Notes: generated by a model not told the origin, from the sequence alone. A stretch of 64,000 nucleotides of DNA from Prevotella sp. 10(H) (GCF_000711235.1 NZ_JOMI01000004.1:1-64000); one strand, 5' to 3'; shown: positions 44,855 to 54,279, counted from the first letter of the stretch. Numbers and translations are program-made.

Positions 44855-47137
44855 ATGAAAAAAATGCACTATTTCCATTGCAGATTATTCTGCCTGTTCC
44901 TATTTTGTTTTTCTTCAATCAGTTTGATTTCCTGCAAGGATGATTCTCCGGACCAACAGATTCTGGATGAAGAATATTATATCACTTTCCAGCAAAGCCG
45001 CTATGATATCGACAGGGTTTCAACCGGCTATACTATTAAATTCAGAACAAACATAGAAGGGTTATCAGTAAAAATACCTAGTGCCGATACAAAATGGTGC
45101 GATGCCAAATTAACGTCGGATTCGGTACTGGTGATAAAGCTTAGTACAAATAACGATCCCTCTCCCCGCGAAACTTCATTGACAGTATCCGGAAAAGAAA
45201 TCTCTAAAAGCATAACCATTTCGCAAAAGGGAAAGGAAAATGCAAACATCAAAGATGACATACAGATACCTGTTGCCAGCGCATCAGCAAGTTCTTTCCA
45301 ACCGGGTGAAGATATAGACAAAAGCTTCGACAATGACTTTGCGACCAATTATCATTCGCAATGGGATAACTCTGCACCCGATTATTTCCCTATAAATCTC
45401 GACTATAACTTCGAAAATGCGCCGGCGATAGATTACTTTATCTACAATCCGCGCATGGACGGACACAACAATGGCAACTTCAAAGAGATTGAAGTATGGG
45501 CAGCAACAGAAGCTACGCCCGCTTTGACCGAATATATGAAACTCGATCTGAAAGGTTCCAGTTCCGCTACCCGCATCACATTTAGCCCGGCACTGGAAAA
45601 ACCAAAACAGATACGAATTATTGTGAAGTCAGGTGTTGGCGACGGGAACGGAAAAGGATTTGCCAGTTGCTCCGAAATGCAGTTTTTCCGCAACAACCCT
45701 GACAATTTCGATTATATGACTATATTCTCTGACGCAGCCGCTACTACAATCAAGCAAGGCCTGACCCGCAGCGATATCGAGAGTGTATCCGATCCTTTCT
45801 TCAGAGATCTTGCTCTCGAAATATTCGATAAGACTTATGATAGTGAATTCAGGATACAGGAGTTTAAATCATGGCAGAATCCCACTATTATGTCCGTAAA
45901 AAACATGACAAGTCCATATAGCCTGCGTGACAACCCTACGGGCATCTATGTAAAAGAAAACGAAGAACTGATCGTATTTGCAGATGATATGCACGGACAA
46001 AACATTTCGGTTCTGGTTCAGGATTTGAATGAAGGCTTTGGAGGCAACTCGTATCCACTGGTAAAAGGGCAAAATAAACTGAAAATTAGAAAAGAGGGCT
46101 TGGCATATGTGATGTACCACACCGATATGGGAACAGAGCCTCAGATTAAACTACATTTTGCTACAGGTACGGTAAACGGCTACTTTGACAGCCAGAAGCA
46201 CAAAGAAGCAGGTGACTGGAAGAGAATTCTTGATAAAGCAACCTACCGCGATTTTGATGTATTGGGAGAATATGCTCATCTGACATTCAATACGGAGAAG
46301 TTCAAAACATATACACCAGACGGGAATGCATTGATAGAAATCTATGATGATATTGCCCGACTGGAACAAGAGATTATGGGACTATTCAAATATAATAAAG
46401 CATTCAAAAACAGGATGTATTATCATGTTATTTACGATCCTGACGGATATATGTATGCTACTGACCACCGCACCGCTTATCAGGTAAATACATTGGATGA
46501 ATTGTGTAATGCTACGTTGCTCGCAACTAAGGCTATCTGGGGGCCTGCGCACGAAGTAGGGCATGTGAACCAGACGCGGCCGGGATTGAAATGGGTAGGA
46601 ACATCCGAAGTGACTAACAATATCTTTTCGTTATATGTGCAGACAACTTACGGCAATACATCGCGACTGACGGAAGAAAACAGGTATACAAACGCTATCA
46701 GAAAAATAGTAGAAGCTAAAATTCCTCATAATTCATTAACAGATAAAAACGGCGACCATTATTTCGAAAAACTCGTACCGTTCTGGCAACTGAAATTATA
46801 TATCCAGGATGCTCTGAATAAAAAGGATTTCTATAAAGATGTTTTTGAGAAAGTAAGAAATGCACCGGCTAATCTCCCAAATGACGGGGGGTATCAGCTA
46901 CAGTTTGTGAAATTTGCATGCGAAGCCGCAAATCTCGACCTTACCGAGTTTTTCGAACAATGGGGCTTCCTTTACCCGATAGATCAAATAGTAGAAGATT
47001 ATTCACCTGCGCAGTTTACAATTACTCAGGAACAGATAGATGCAGCAAAAGCTGAAATAAAAAGTAAAAAATATCCAAAACCTAAACATAATGATATATA
47101 TAAAATAAATGACAACAATTGGGAATCATATAAATAA
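44855..47137 (+). CDS. M60 (enhancin/mucinase-like) metallopeptidase lipoprotein
   Basis: This 760-aa protein has a lipoprotein signal with cysteine in SSISLISCKD. A BACON-like beta domain spans about 38-125 (WCDAKLTSDSVLVIKLSTNN). An F5/8-type C (CBM32-like) domain spans about 140-275, and an M60 peptidase follows. The zinc site is H566-E567-x2-H570 with a distal Glu585 (TSEVTNN). M60 enzymes cut O-glycosylated mucin-type proteins, and BACON and CBM32 modules help bind glycoproteins. It is probably exposed on the outer membrane and used in host-glycoprotein degradation. It is monocistronic with a strong terminator. Confidence 0.92.
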   Translation: MKKMHYFHCRLFCLFLFCFSSISLISCKDDSPDQQILDEEYYITFQQSRYDIDRVSTGYTIKFRTNIEGLSVKIPSADTKWCDAKLTSDSVLVIKLSTNNDPSPRETSLTVSGKEISKSITISQKGKENANIKDDIQIPVASASASSFQPGEDIDKSFDNDFATNYHSQWDNSAPDYFPINLDYNFENAPAIDYFIYNPRMDGHNNGNFKEIEVWAATEATPALTEYMKLDLKGSSSATRITFSPALEKPKQIRIIVKSGVGDGNGKGFASCSEMQFFRNNPDNFDYMTIFSDAAATTIKQGLTRSDIESVSDPFFRDLALEIFDKTYDSEFRIQEFKSWQNPTIMSVKNMTSPYSLRDNPTGIYVKENEELIVFADDMHGQNISVLVQDLNEGFGGNSYPLVKGQNKLKIRKEGLAYVMYHTDMGTEPQIKLHFATGTVNGYFDSQKHKEAGDWKRILDKATYRDFDVLGEYAHLTFNTEKFKTYTPDGNALIEIYDDIARLEQEIMGLFKYNKAFKNRMYYHVIYDPDGYMYATDHRTAYQVNTLDELCNATLLATKAIWGPAHEVGHVNQTRPGLKWVGTSEVTNNIFSLYVQTTYGNTSRLTEENRYTNAIRKIVEAKIPHNSLTDKNGDHYFEKLVPFWQLKLYIQDALNKKDFYKDVFEKVRNAPANLPNDGGYQLQFVKFACEAANLDLTEFFEQWGFLYPIDQIVEDYSPAQFTITQEQIDAAKAEIKSKKYPKPKHNDIYKINDNNWESYK

Positions 47138-47163
47138 TTGTTTTTAGGAATCTACTGAAACCG

Positions 47164-47210
47164 AAAATCCCCGACTACATAATTTAATATGTCAGTCGGG
47201 GATTTTTATA
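47164..47210. terminator. Bidirectional terminator between the M60 gene and the MATE gene
   Basis: AAAATCCCCGACT (47164-47176) and AGTCGGGGATTTT (47194-47206) form a perfect 13-bp stem with an AT-rich loop and T/A tracts on both sides. Confidence 0.93.
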
Positions 47211-47226
47211 TTTTATTCCGGATGAG

Positions 47227-48576
47227 TTATATCCGTTTATTCTGCCATTTAGCTTTAGTAAGGTAAACGATACAAAATATAAGCAATGGTCCCCAATAGA
47301 AGTATTCTACCGTCCAGCACCATGCCACCGACATTTGCTTATAAATAACTATCCAAAACATGGCCAGTACGTAGATTACCATTGTTATCATCTCGAGAAA
47401 AAGGGCGGCTTTAGTATTTCCGGTACCCGAAATGGAACTAAAGATGACTGTCCCAAGAGATGAAATCGGCAATGAAAATAACAAGACAACCAAAGGTGTT
47501 ACCGTTTCTCCGATAATCGAAATCTGATCGCGTGGAGCGATCAGCGATATCCAAAATTCGGGTGCAACGAGTGTTATAGCCATCAGTACCAGAATAAACC
47601 CTAAATTGAGTAAACATATTTTCTTTATCAGAGGGATTACTCCCCTGATGTTACCTGCGCCTATAGTGTTTCCGACTAGCGTATTTGCTGTCGTACCCAA
47701 TGCATTCATAGGAATAAAATAGACGAGGTAAAAACTACGGACAAGATTCGTTATCTTTAGTGCATCTTCGGAATGCTGCTCAATAGCCACAAAGAAAATA
47801 AACCATGTAGACATGGAAATAAGGTACTGCACCATAGTGAAAGATGATATATTCAATATACTTTTGATAATCGTCGTATTGAATTTCATCTTCACAAAGC
47901 CGTATTTCTTAAAATCTATCTTGGCAAAAGTGTATATACAGAAAAACAGCACAGAAACCAATTCAGACAAAACAGACGCAATAGCAGCGCCTTCTATACC
48001 CATCTCCGGAAAACCGAATTTACCGAAAACAAGCAGGTAGTCGCCGATAACATTGGCAAAAGCCATTGCAAAAGCGTTGAATGTCAAAACCTTTGTTCGT
48101 GCTATACCTACATAAAATGCACGGAACATAACATTTATCGCAGCAAAGAAAAAGCCGTATACACGCCACGAAAGGTATTTTTCTGTAGCATCGTACATAT
48201 CCGGCGATTTCATAAATGCCGATAGAACATTCTCAGATAAAAAGCCGGAAAGGAAAAATAATATGAGTGCAAATATCTGCAGAAAAAGTATCCCCTGTAT
48301 TACAATACTACCTATGCGGTCGTAATTCTTTTCCCCGTTGCGGCGGCTTATAAGTATCTGCCCCCCTATACTGAATCCGAAACAGATAGTGAAAATAGCC
48401 ACATAATATATACCCGCAAGACCGGACGCACTCTGGTATATACCCGCAATACCCGGACGCAACGGATCGGATACAAGCCCGAGAAAAAAAGTATCGGTCA
48501 GTTGTACAACATTTTGAGCAAGCAAACCCAGCATAATGGGCAGGCTCACCTTCCATATATCTTTATATGAATACAT
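47227..48576 (-). CDS. MATE-family multidrug/Na+ efflux transporter
   Basis: This 449-aa protein has twelve hydrophobic segments and the MATE start WKVSLPIMLGLLAQNVVQLTD. Pairs of homologous halves are visible, including LGTTANTLVGNTIGAGNIRG in the second half and GGQILISRRNGEKNYDRIG in the first. It probably exports drugs or metabolites with Na+ or H+. It lies downstream of panC-panD with a heptad-repeat spacer of 56 bp, so read-through is possible. Confidence 0.92.
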   Translation of the reverse strand: MYSYKDIWKVSLPIMLGLLAQNVVQLTDTFFLGLVSDPLRPGIAGIYQSASGLAGIYYVAIFTICFGFSIGGQILISRRNGEKNYDRIGSIVIQGILFLQIFALILFFLSGFLSENVLSAFMKSPDMYDATEKYLSWRVYGFFFAAINVMFRAFYVGIARTKVLTFNAFAMAFANVIGDYLLVFGKFGFPEMGIEGAAIASVLSELVSVLFFCIYTFAKIDFKKYGFVKMKFNTTIIKSILNISSFTMVQYLISMSTWFIFFVAIEQHSEDALKITNLVRSFYLVYFIPMNALGTTANTLVGNTIGAGNIRGVIPLIKKICLLNLGFILVLMAITLVAPEFWISLIAPRDQISIIGETVTPLVVLLFSLPISSLGTVIFSSISGTGNTKAALFLEMITMVIYVLAMFWIVIYKQMSVAWCWTVEYFYWGPLLIFCIVYLTKAKWQNKRI

Positions 48577-48582
48577 ACTTAA

Positions 48583-48617
48583 GGCTGTTAGCTATTAGCA
48601 GATAGCTATTAGCTTTT
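48583..48617 (-). repeat. Heptanucleotide array between the MATE gene and panD
   Basis: Five heptads in register: GGCTGTT, AGCTATT, AGCAGAT, AGCTATT, AGCTTTT. On the minus strand these read AGCTAAT, AGCTATC, TGCTAAT, AGCTAAC units, the same units as the array at 56186-56220. The array sits in the spacer between two minus-strand genes. Confidence 0.8.
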
Positions 48618-48632
48618 TCTGATTAAGAGTTC

Positions 48633-48986
48633 CTATTTTATAATTTTATTAGTCTTTGTATCGGGGAATGCGACCCATGGCTTGAATTTCTTAGCTTCTT
48701 CAAAATCCATTTGCGCATAGGACATAATAATAACAACATCACCGGGTTGCACCCTACGGGCAGCAGCACCATTGAGGCAGATAGCACCCGAACCGCGCTC
48801 ACCCTTAATGATATAAGTTTCGATGCGCTCGCCATTGTTATTATTGACAATCTGAACCTTTTCACCTTCGATCAGGTGTACAGCATCCATCAGGTCTTCA
48901 TCTATCGTGATACTTCCTATGTAGTTCAAGTTGGCTTCAGTTACAGTAACACGATGTAACTTCGATTTTACAACCTCTATAATCAT
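48633..48986 (-). CDS. panD: Aspartate 1-decarboxylase
   Basis: This 117-aa proenzyme has the self-cleavage site Gly24-Ser25 in [13 protein letters not shown], which produces the pyruvoyl cofactor. [22 protein letters not shown] is the conserved C-terminal block. It makes beta-alanine from aspartate for pantothenate. It is 17 bp downstream of panC. Confidence 0.97.
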   Translation of the reverse strand: MIIEVVKSKLHRVTVTEANLNYIGSITIDEDLMDAVHLIEGEKVQIVNNNNGERIETYIIKGERGSGAICLNGAAARRVQPGDVVIIMSYAQMDFEEAKKFKPWVAFPDTKTNKIIK

Positions 48987-49003
48987 CTTTGCTTTCCTTA
49001 AAA

Positions 49004-49855
49004 TTAGCTGTTCGCTTTGTATACTATATTATCTATCAAACGCACTTCGCCGCAAAATACGGCAATACATCCCACAATATATTCGCTATCCTTCCAATCT
49101 GCAATCGACTGTAAGGTATTTCCATCCACTATTTCGTAATATTCGACTCGCAAATCCTTAACTGCATCGAGCTTTTCAGTAACTTTTCTTATTACCGTAT
49201 CTACAGATTCGGACTTCATCCATTCTTTGCTCTCGAAGAGGACTTTCGAGATATTTACGGCCTCTTCTTTTTGCTCACTGTTCAGCCGCTCATTTCGGCT
49301 GCTTAGTGCCAGTCCGCTCGGCTCCCTTACAATCGGCATCGGCACAATCTCTACTTTCAGATTAAGCTGCCTCACCATTTCACGGATAATAGCAAGCTGC
49401 TGGAAATCCTTTTGCCCGAAATAAGCTCTATCAGGCTTGACAATATCGAATAAGCGGCTTACCACCTGCGCCACACCATTGAAATGCCCGGGACGATGCT
49501 CACCCTCCATTACCTTGTCCAGCTGTCCGAAATCAAACTGGCGGGTATCCGGCTCGGGATAAATCTCTTCTACGGTAGGGGCAAAAACAATATTAACTCC
49601 GGCTTCTTCCAGATATTGACAATCCCTCTCGAGCGTACGGGGATACTTATCCAGATCCTCTTTATTATTGAACTGCGTAGGGTTGACAAAAATGCTGACA
49701 ATGCAGATATCATTATCTGCAATACATTGTTTTACAAGGGAAAGATGCCCTTGGTGCAAGGCTCCCATTGTAGGTACAAAACCAACCGATTTTGCATTCT
49801 GATGCAGAGATGAAACCATATCCCGCATCTCACGGGTTGTTCTTATCAAATCCAT
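49004..49855 (-). CDS. panC: Pantothenate synthetase
   Basis: This 283-aa protein has the ATP-binding motif [23 protein letters not shown], the substrate region [20 protein letters not shown], and [16 protein letters not shown]. It joins pantoate and beta-alanine. It is first in panC-panD(-MATE) and divergent from the GT5 gene, the usual Bacteroidetes order. Confidence 0.97.
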   Translation of the reverse strand: MDLIRTTREMRDMVSSLHQNAKSVGFVPTMGALHQGHLSLVKQCIADNDICIVSIFVNPTQFNNKEDLDKYPRTLERDCQYLEEAGVNIVFAPTVEEIYPEPDTRQFDFGQLDKVMEGEHRPGHFNGVAQVVSRLFDIVKPDRAYFGQKDFQQLAIIREMVRQLNLKVEIVPMPIVREPSGLALSSRNERLNSEQKEEAVNISKVLFESKEWMKSESVDTVIRKVTEKLDAVKDLRVEYYEIVDGNTLQSIADWKDSEYIVGCIAVFCGEVRLIDNIVYKANS

Positions 49856-49915
49856 TTACATACAATAATAAAAAACGGATACAAAGCAAGTAAATATTTA
49901 TGGAATGGCGAAACA

Positions 49916-49935
49916 ATCCAACATTTTTGTTGGAT
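49916..49935. repeat. Perfect 8-bp dyad between panC and the GT5 gene
   Basis: ATCCAACA (49916-49923), TTTT, TGTTGGAT (49928-49935) is a perfect inverted repeat in the 214-bp divergent spacer. It has no T-tract, so an operator or hairpin is more likely than a terminator. The rest of 49856-50069 is AT-rich without a gene. Confidence 0.5.
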
Positions 49936-50027
49936 AATTAACGCAGAAAGTGTGAGTAAAACACACAAAAACACAAAACGTACAATTTTGTCCGCTCAAG
50001 TTTGCAAAAAAGAAGATTTTTTTTTAT

Positions 50028-50035
50028 TATCTTTG
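50028..50035 (+). promoter_or_regulatory. -7 element of the GT5/DUF4270 pair
   Basis: TATCTTTG lies 34 nt before the ATG at 50070. A TTTG at 50001-50004 is present but at a 23-nt spacing, longer than usual. Confidence 0.5.
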
Positions 50036-50069
50036 TATCCGCAATCGAATTCAGAAGAGAATAAATTAA

Positions 50070-50876
50070 ATGGGTACAAAAAAAGTTTTATACATCACAC
50101 AAGAGATAACTCCTTATCTGCCTGATTCACCACTTTCGACAAATTGTAGATACTTACCACAAGCTATACAGGAAAAAGGACAGGAAATAAGGACTTTCAT
50201 GCCTAAATTCGGGAGTATCAATGAAAGACGTAACCAGTTGCACGAAGTAATACGGCTTTCGGGAATGAACCTGATTATCGACGATACAGATCACCCGCTG
50301 ATCATTAAGGTTGCATCGATACAGGCTGCACGCATGCAGATCTATTTTATCGACAACGACGATTATTTTAAGCGTAAATACACTATAGCCGACGAGAAAG
50401 GCGTGGAATACAACGACAATGACGAGCGCAGCATCTTCTACGTGAGAGGGGTGCTAGAAACAATAAAAAAACTGCGATGGATACCCGATGTTATCGATTG
50501 CCACGGATGGATGACCGCACTTACCGGGCTTTATATAAAGACGGCGTATGCAGACGATCCTTGTTTTAAGAATTCGAAAGTAGTTTATTCATTATACAAT
50601 GATGACTTTAAACAGCCTTTCAGCGATAATTTTATCAGCAAACTCAAATTTGACGGAATAAAAGATAAAGAAGTGGAGGCGCTAAAAGGTGTGGTAGATT
50701 ATGAAACACTTTCCAACTTTGCGGTAGAGTATGCGGACGGCGTTATTCAAAGTGAAGAGTCTGTGAATAATAACGTTCTCGACTACGTGAAAAAATCAGG
50801 AAAAAAATTCCTTTCTTATCCCGGTAGTTTAGACGTCTCGGTAGAACCTATCAATAATTTTTACGAGAATCTTTAA
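50070..50876 (+). CDS. Single-domain GT5 glycogen/starch synthase-like protein
   Basis: This 268-aa protein is only the N-terminal half of a glycogen synthase (usually about 475 aa). It aligns by VLYITQEITPY, FMPKFGSINERRN, IYFIDNDDYFKRKY and VIDCHGWMTAL. The ADP-glucose-binding KTGGL motif is replaced by DSPLSTN around residues 19-25, and the C-terminal GT-B domain is absent. Only 98 bp separate the stop from the next gene, so a frameshift has not hidden a second half. Bacteroidetes relatives beside panC have this form. Synthase activity is doubtful; a regulatory or binding role is possible. Confidence 0.8.
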   Translation: MGTKKVLYITQEITPYLPDSPLSTNCRYLPQAIQEKGQEIRTFMPKFGSINERRNQLHEVIRLSGMNLIIDDTDHPLIIKVASIQAARMQIYFIDNDDYFKRKYTIADEKGVEYNDNDERSIFYVRGVLETIKKLRWIPDVIDCHGWMTALTGLYIKTAYADDPCFKNSKVVYSLYNDDFKQPFSDNFISKLKFDGIKDKEVEALKGVVDYETLSNFAVEYADGVIQSEESVNNNVLDYVKKSGKKFLSYPGSLDVSVEPINNFYENL

Positions 50877-50974
50877 AGTATCTAAAATAAAAATAGAAAA
50901 ATGTTGTTTTATTTTCTGAGAACGGCATTTTTTTTTAATATTTGCCCCCATATTTAATTTAACATTAGTTTTGA

Positions 50975-52366
50975 ATGAAAATTAAAACATTTCTGATCCT
51001 TACATTCGCCCTCTTTGCGACAATCTTTATAGCCTGCGATGACGATGCAAGCTCTCTTGGCTCAAGCATACAACCCGGCGGTGATGACATATATGCAGGT
51101 GGTGACACAATAAATCTGACAGCGGAAACATTTTCCTTTAAAGATTCGGTTTATGCACATACGGTTTACGGTCTCTTAGGAGAATATACAGATCCTATAT
51201 TCGGAAGAGTAAAATCGGATTATCTGTGCCAATTATCTTCAGCCGAAAATTTGGAATTTAAAAACCCTGAGAATAAAGAAGTTACAATTGATTCGGTACT
51301 ATTGAATATCCAATCTGTTTCTTTTACAGGCGACTCTGTATCACCGATGGGTGTCAGTGTCTATGAAGTAACCGAGCCACTCAAAGCATTTTTCTTTACA
51401 AGCGTAAACCCGGAAAGATACTGTAATATGCAGGAAGTGCTCGGACAAAGCGTATTTACTATACAGGATGCACTGGATACCGTAATAAGCAAAATACCGA
51501 TCAGGGTTATAACTACAAAACTTACGAATAAATTAGGAGAAAGATTCTACAAAGAGTGGGTTGATTCCAATGGCAACACATTTAAGAACCAGAGCGCTTT
51601 TAACGAGTTTTTTAAAGGGATGTATATCACCACTAATTTCGGATCGGGTAGCCTTATCGATGTAGATTACACCGGATTTGATATACACTATTCATACCGG
51701 ATAAGAAATGTAGCTAATACAGCCGACTCCGCTGTTGCTGCTATATTCCGTCTGCCTGTAAATGAAAAAGTGATTCAGATGAACCATGTGAAGAATGAGT
51801 TCCCTGAAAATTTATATCTGGATAAAAAGCACACATACATGAATACACCGGCAGGTGTATATACCCAAATCAATATTCCATTGAATGAGATAGTTGATGC
51901 AGCTACAAAAGGTGCGGGTAAAGATCCTACTATCAATGCAGCTAATTTGAGTATAAAAGGTTTCACTGAAGAAGAGGAGAAATCCGGAATGGCAAGGCCT
52001 GATTATGTATTACTCATCAATAAGGACTCTTTGCAAAACTATTTCTTTAATGAGAGAGACAATATGGTTAATGGCAGGACCACTTATGCAATTCAACGTA
52101 ATCCGCAAACAAATACTTATAATTTTAACAATCTTGCCAGTATGATAAATTATTATGCTAAGTATTATAAAGATAAAGGAGAAACAAATCTACCTGATTT
52201 GAAATACTTAGTAATTCCAATAGGCGTTTCTAAAGCGAATACTGTTATTAATGGCTATAATGTAGAGTATGTTAATAGGGTATATAATCTGATGACGCCG
52301 ACATCGGCGATTTTAAGAACCGGGGAAAAAGACATCAAAATGTCGATCATATACAGTAAGTATTGA
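50975..52366 (+). CDS. DUF4270 lipoprotein
   Basis: This 463-aa protein has a lipoprotein signal (FLILTFALFATIFIACDDD) with the lipid cysteine near residue 21. The SSLGSSIQPGGDDIYAGGDT start and SDYLCQLSSAE region are typical of DUF4270, a Bacteroidetes outer-surface family predicted to be beta-rich. Function is unknown. It follows the GT5 gene by 98 bp, a pairing common in the order, and ends at a strong terminator. Confidence 0.85.
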   Translation: MKIKTFLILTFALFATIFIACDDDASSLGSSIQPGGDDIYAGGDTINLTAETFSFKDSVYAHTVYGLLGEYTDPIFGRVKSDYLCQLSSAENLEFKNPENKEVTIDSVLLNIQSVSFTGDSVSPMGVSVYEVTEPLKAFFFTSVNPERYCNMQEVLGQSVFTIQDALDTVISKIPIRVITTKLTNKLGERFYKEWVDSNGNTFKNQSAFNEFFKGMYITTNFGSGSLIDVDYTGFDIHYSYRIRNVANTADSAVAAIFRLPVNEKVIQMNHVKNEFPENLYLDKKHTYMNTPAGVYTQINIPLNEIVDAATKGAGKDPTINAANLSIKGFTEEEEKSGMARPDYVLLINKDSLQNYFFNERDNMVNGRTTYAIQRNPQTNTYNFNNLASMINYYAKYYKDKGETNLPDLKYLVIPIGVSKANTVINGYNVEYVNRVYNLMTPTSAILRTGEKDIKMSIIYSKY

Positions 52367-52380
52367 AAATATACAATTGA

Positions 52381-52430
52381 AATAAATAAAGGCAGCTAAG
52401 AATTACTTAGCTGCCTTTATTTATTTGTCA
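52381..52430 (+). terminator. Terminator of the DUF4270 gene
   Basis: Perfect 20-bp arms (52381-52400 and 52406-52425, core AAAGGCAGCTAAG) with a 5-nt loop. The T-rich right arm supplies the T-tract. Confidence 0.93.
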
Positions 52431-52439
52431 CATCACTTA

Positions 52440-52472
52440 TTTGCTTTACTTAACCTAAATATTTTATCTTTG
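52440..52472 (+). promoter_or_regulatory. Promoter of the 281-aa membrane protein
   Basis: TTTG (52440-52443), 21 nt, TATCTTTG (52465-52472) is a consensus promoter, giving a leader of about 22 nt. Confidence 0.78.
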
Positions 52473-52500
52473 CATATAAACCTAATAAGCTCACAAACGA

Positions 52501-53346
52501 ATGAAAACACTTATTTCTTTTTCCTTTTTCGATATTTTCAAATATTGGGATACACTTACACAATATATAAATCCGCTCACAATAATACTTTGGGCAGTAA
52601 TAGGCGGCATTGTCGGTTTTATTATTGTATTGATAACCCAAATAATCCTCCGAAAAAAAATACTTGTGAGACGGCGCCACTGGACTTTGAAATGGCTATC
52701 CTATATTTACATGGTATTCTTCCCGCTTTTTGCAGGGTTTTGCTTTACGCAATGGTTTGCATTGCATGGATGCCAAAGGGAAATAGTGAAAAATATTCCC
52801 GTTTATCTTGGTGAAGCCAATTCGGCATTCAATAAATATCTCAAAGCCGAAGTAGAAAAGGTAATTGACAAAAGGCATATGCAGCTTACAGGGCATGATG
52901 TCATCGATAAAACAGCCTCGTATGCCACTAAAGTTGCCGGTTCGCTGATAGCAAGTGTTGAGCCTGCCGATAGCAGCATGACGGCAAAAGCCTCTGCTTT
53001 TCTGATGGGTAAACTTGTTGAAACTGACTTTGTGAAAGATCAGGCAGTAAAATATGTAGAAGATGCTCTTGGTGAAAAGGTACTGAATGATAAAGAGCTT
53101 TCGAACGATTTATTGAATGTAAAAATAGATAATATACTGAGCGACGGAGTATTAAACACAATAATAGAAAAGAAAGTAAGTAATATATTCGGTGGGCTGA
53201 AAATGAATGTATTATTAATGTTCCTACTCGGAATACTGATACCGATAGCCGAGATAATCCTTGCCCATTATCTTGAGAAGAGAAGATTAGCCGCTACACC
53301 GCCGCCAATGCCGGTATCACCGCCACCAATCAATCCGGGTAATTAA
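52501..53346 (+). CDS. Membrane protein of unrecognised family
   Basis: I do not recognise this 281-aa protein. Visible features are two N-terminal membrane segments (about 26-48 and 66-85), a long soluble region (90-230) of amphipathic helices without obvious catalytic motif, a third membrane segment near 235-255, and a Pro-rich tail (PPPMPVSPPPINPG). The soluble part has one His/Cys-poor charged core around KAEVEKVIDKRHM. Topology suggests the helical region is periplasmic. It has its own promoter between two terminators and no operon partner. Confidence 0.8.
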   Translation: MKTLISFSFFDIFKYWDTLTQYINPLTIILWAVIGGIVGFIIVLITQIILRKKILVRRRHWTLKWLSYIYMVFFPLFAGFCFTQWFALHGCQREIVKNIPVYLGEANSAFNKYLKAEVEKVIDKRHMQLTGHDVIDKTASYATKVAGSLIASVEPADSSMTAKASAFLMGKLVETDFVKDQAVKYVEDALGEKVLNDKELSNDLLNVKIDNILSDGVLNTIIEKKVSNIFGGLKMNVLLMFLLGILIPIAEIILAHYLEKRRLAATPPPMPVSPPPINPGN

Positions 53347-53439
53347 TTTTCACATTTTTTATTCCTTTTCTCTTAGGGTTTCTCTTATTTATCCGATCTG
53401 TTATATAGAGACAGGAGATAAAATAGGAGGCGAAAAGTT

Positions 53440-53520
53440 ATGCATTACTTTGGCTATTATATTCAAATATGCAAGATGAGGATCTTCATAAATAGGATGG
53501 CGTATATTTCATTTATTTAA
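53440..53520 (+). CDS. Possible 26-aa peptide with strong ribosome site
   Basis: An AGGAGG ribosome-binding site (53426-53431) stands 8 nt before an ATG. The short frame begins MHYFGYYIQICKMRIF and ends at TAA 53518-53520. A hairpin with a T-tract follows 20 nt later. No promoter box is seen directly upstream, so it would be read with the 52501 gene. Its length is too short for a firm call. Confidence 0.3.
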   Translation: MHYFGYYIQICKMRIFINRMAYISFI

Positions 53521-53540
53521 GCGCAAACAAGGTTAGTCAG

Positions 53541-53580
53541 AGCCCTGTGTAGATTAGGCACTACATGGGGCTTATTTTTA
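53541..53580 (+). terminator. Terminator after the possible small peptide
   Basis: Arms 53541-53552 and 53561-53572 form a 12-bp stem with two G-U pairs, then TATTTTT. It faces the convergent lrgB stop at 53578. Confidence 0.75.
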
Positions 53581-54279
53581 GGAAATAGAAGAGAAAAGTT
53601 CATGAAAGATAGGAATCAGCAGTGCCGTCATTACACCCATCAAACCGATTGCCAATCCGCTGAGGGCTCCTTCAATTACACCCATTTCCATGGCCTTAGC
53701 GGTGCCTACACCGTGCGCAGACGCTCCCATTGCCAATCCTTTCGCCACACTGCTCTTTATTCCCAGCAATCGTAATATCGGAGGGCCGACAATACTTCCG
53801 AAAATACCGCAGAACAATACTATAACAGCTGTAAGGGATACGTTCCCGCCCGACTGTTCGGCAATGCTCATTGCGATGGGAGTAGTTACTGACTTAGGTT
53901 CAAGGCTGTGGATAAGTATTTCATCGGCACCGGTCAGCCTAGCCAGTATGACTACACTCAGAATTCCTACCACACTACCCATGAAAATGGAGGTAAGAAT
54001 AGAAACTACATTTCCTTTCAGATATGCCAGTTGTTCATACAAGATATATCCTAAAGCTACGACCGAGGGCCCTAGCATAAAGCTTACAAACCGGCTGCCC
54101 TCTTCGAAAGTCTGGTAACTCACACCAGATACTTTAAGAAATATGATAATTATGACCAATGAGATGATAAGGGGATGCAACAATCCTAATTTAGTCTTTT
54201 TGAATACCCATTGCCCGAAAAGATAACTCCCGAAGATGAGCATGAGTATGAATTCCGTAGATTCGAATAAAGCTTTCAT
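53578..54279 (-). CDS. lrgB: LrgB-family protein
   Basis: The protein is 233 aa from the ATG at 54279; that start gives an ATGA overlap with lrgA, while an upstream alternative would lie deep in lrgA. It has six to seven membrane segments, with LEPKSVTTPIAMSIAEQSGG and ASAHGVGTAKAMEMG as the conserved LrgB motifs. LrgAB systems were first linked to murein hydrolase control and later to pyruvate or glycolate transport. The pair is co-translated. Confidence 0.92.
   Translation of the reverse strand: MKALFESTEFILMLIFGSYLFGQWVFKKTKLGLLHPLIISLVIIIIFLKVSGVSYQTFEEGSRFVSFMLGPSVVALGYILYEQLAYLKGNVVSILTSIFMGSVVGILSVVILARLTGADEILIHSLEPKSVTTPIAMSIAEQSGGNVSLTAVIVLFCGIFGSIVGPPILRLLGIKSSVAKGLAMGASAHGVGTAKAMEMGVIEGALSGLAIGLMGVMTALLIPIFHELFSSIS

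Noticed and set aside
50070-50876. GT5 gene as a frameshifted full-length glycogen synthase
   Set aside because: Only 98 bp separate its stop from the next gene, and no C-terminal GT-B sequence is found in other frames.
53347-53425. A promoter for the possible small peptide
   Set aside because: No TAnnTTTG box is found between the 52501 gene stop and the ribosome site.
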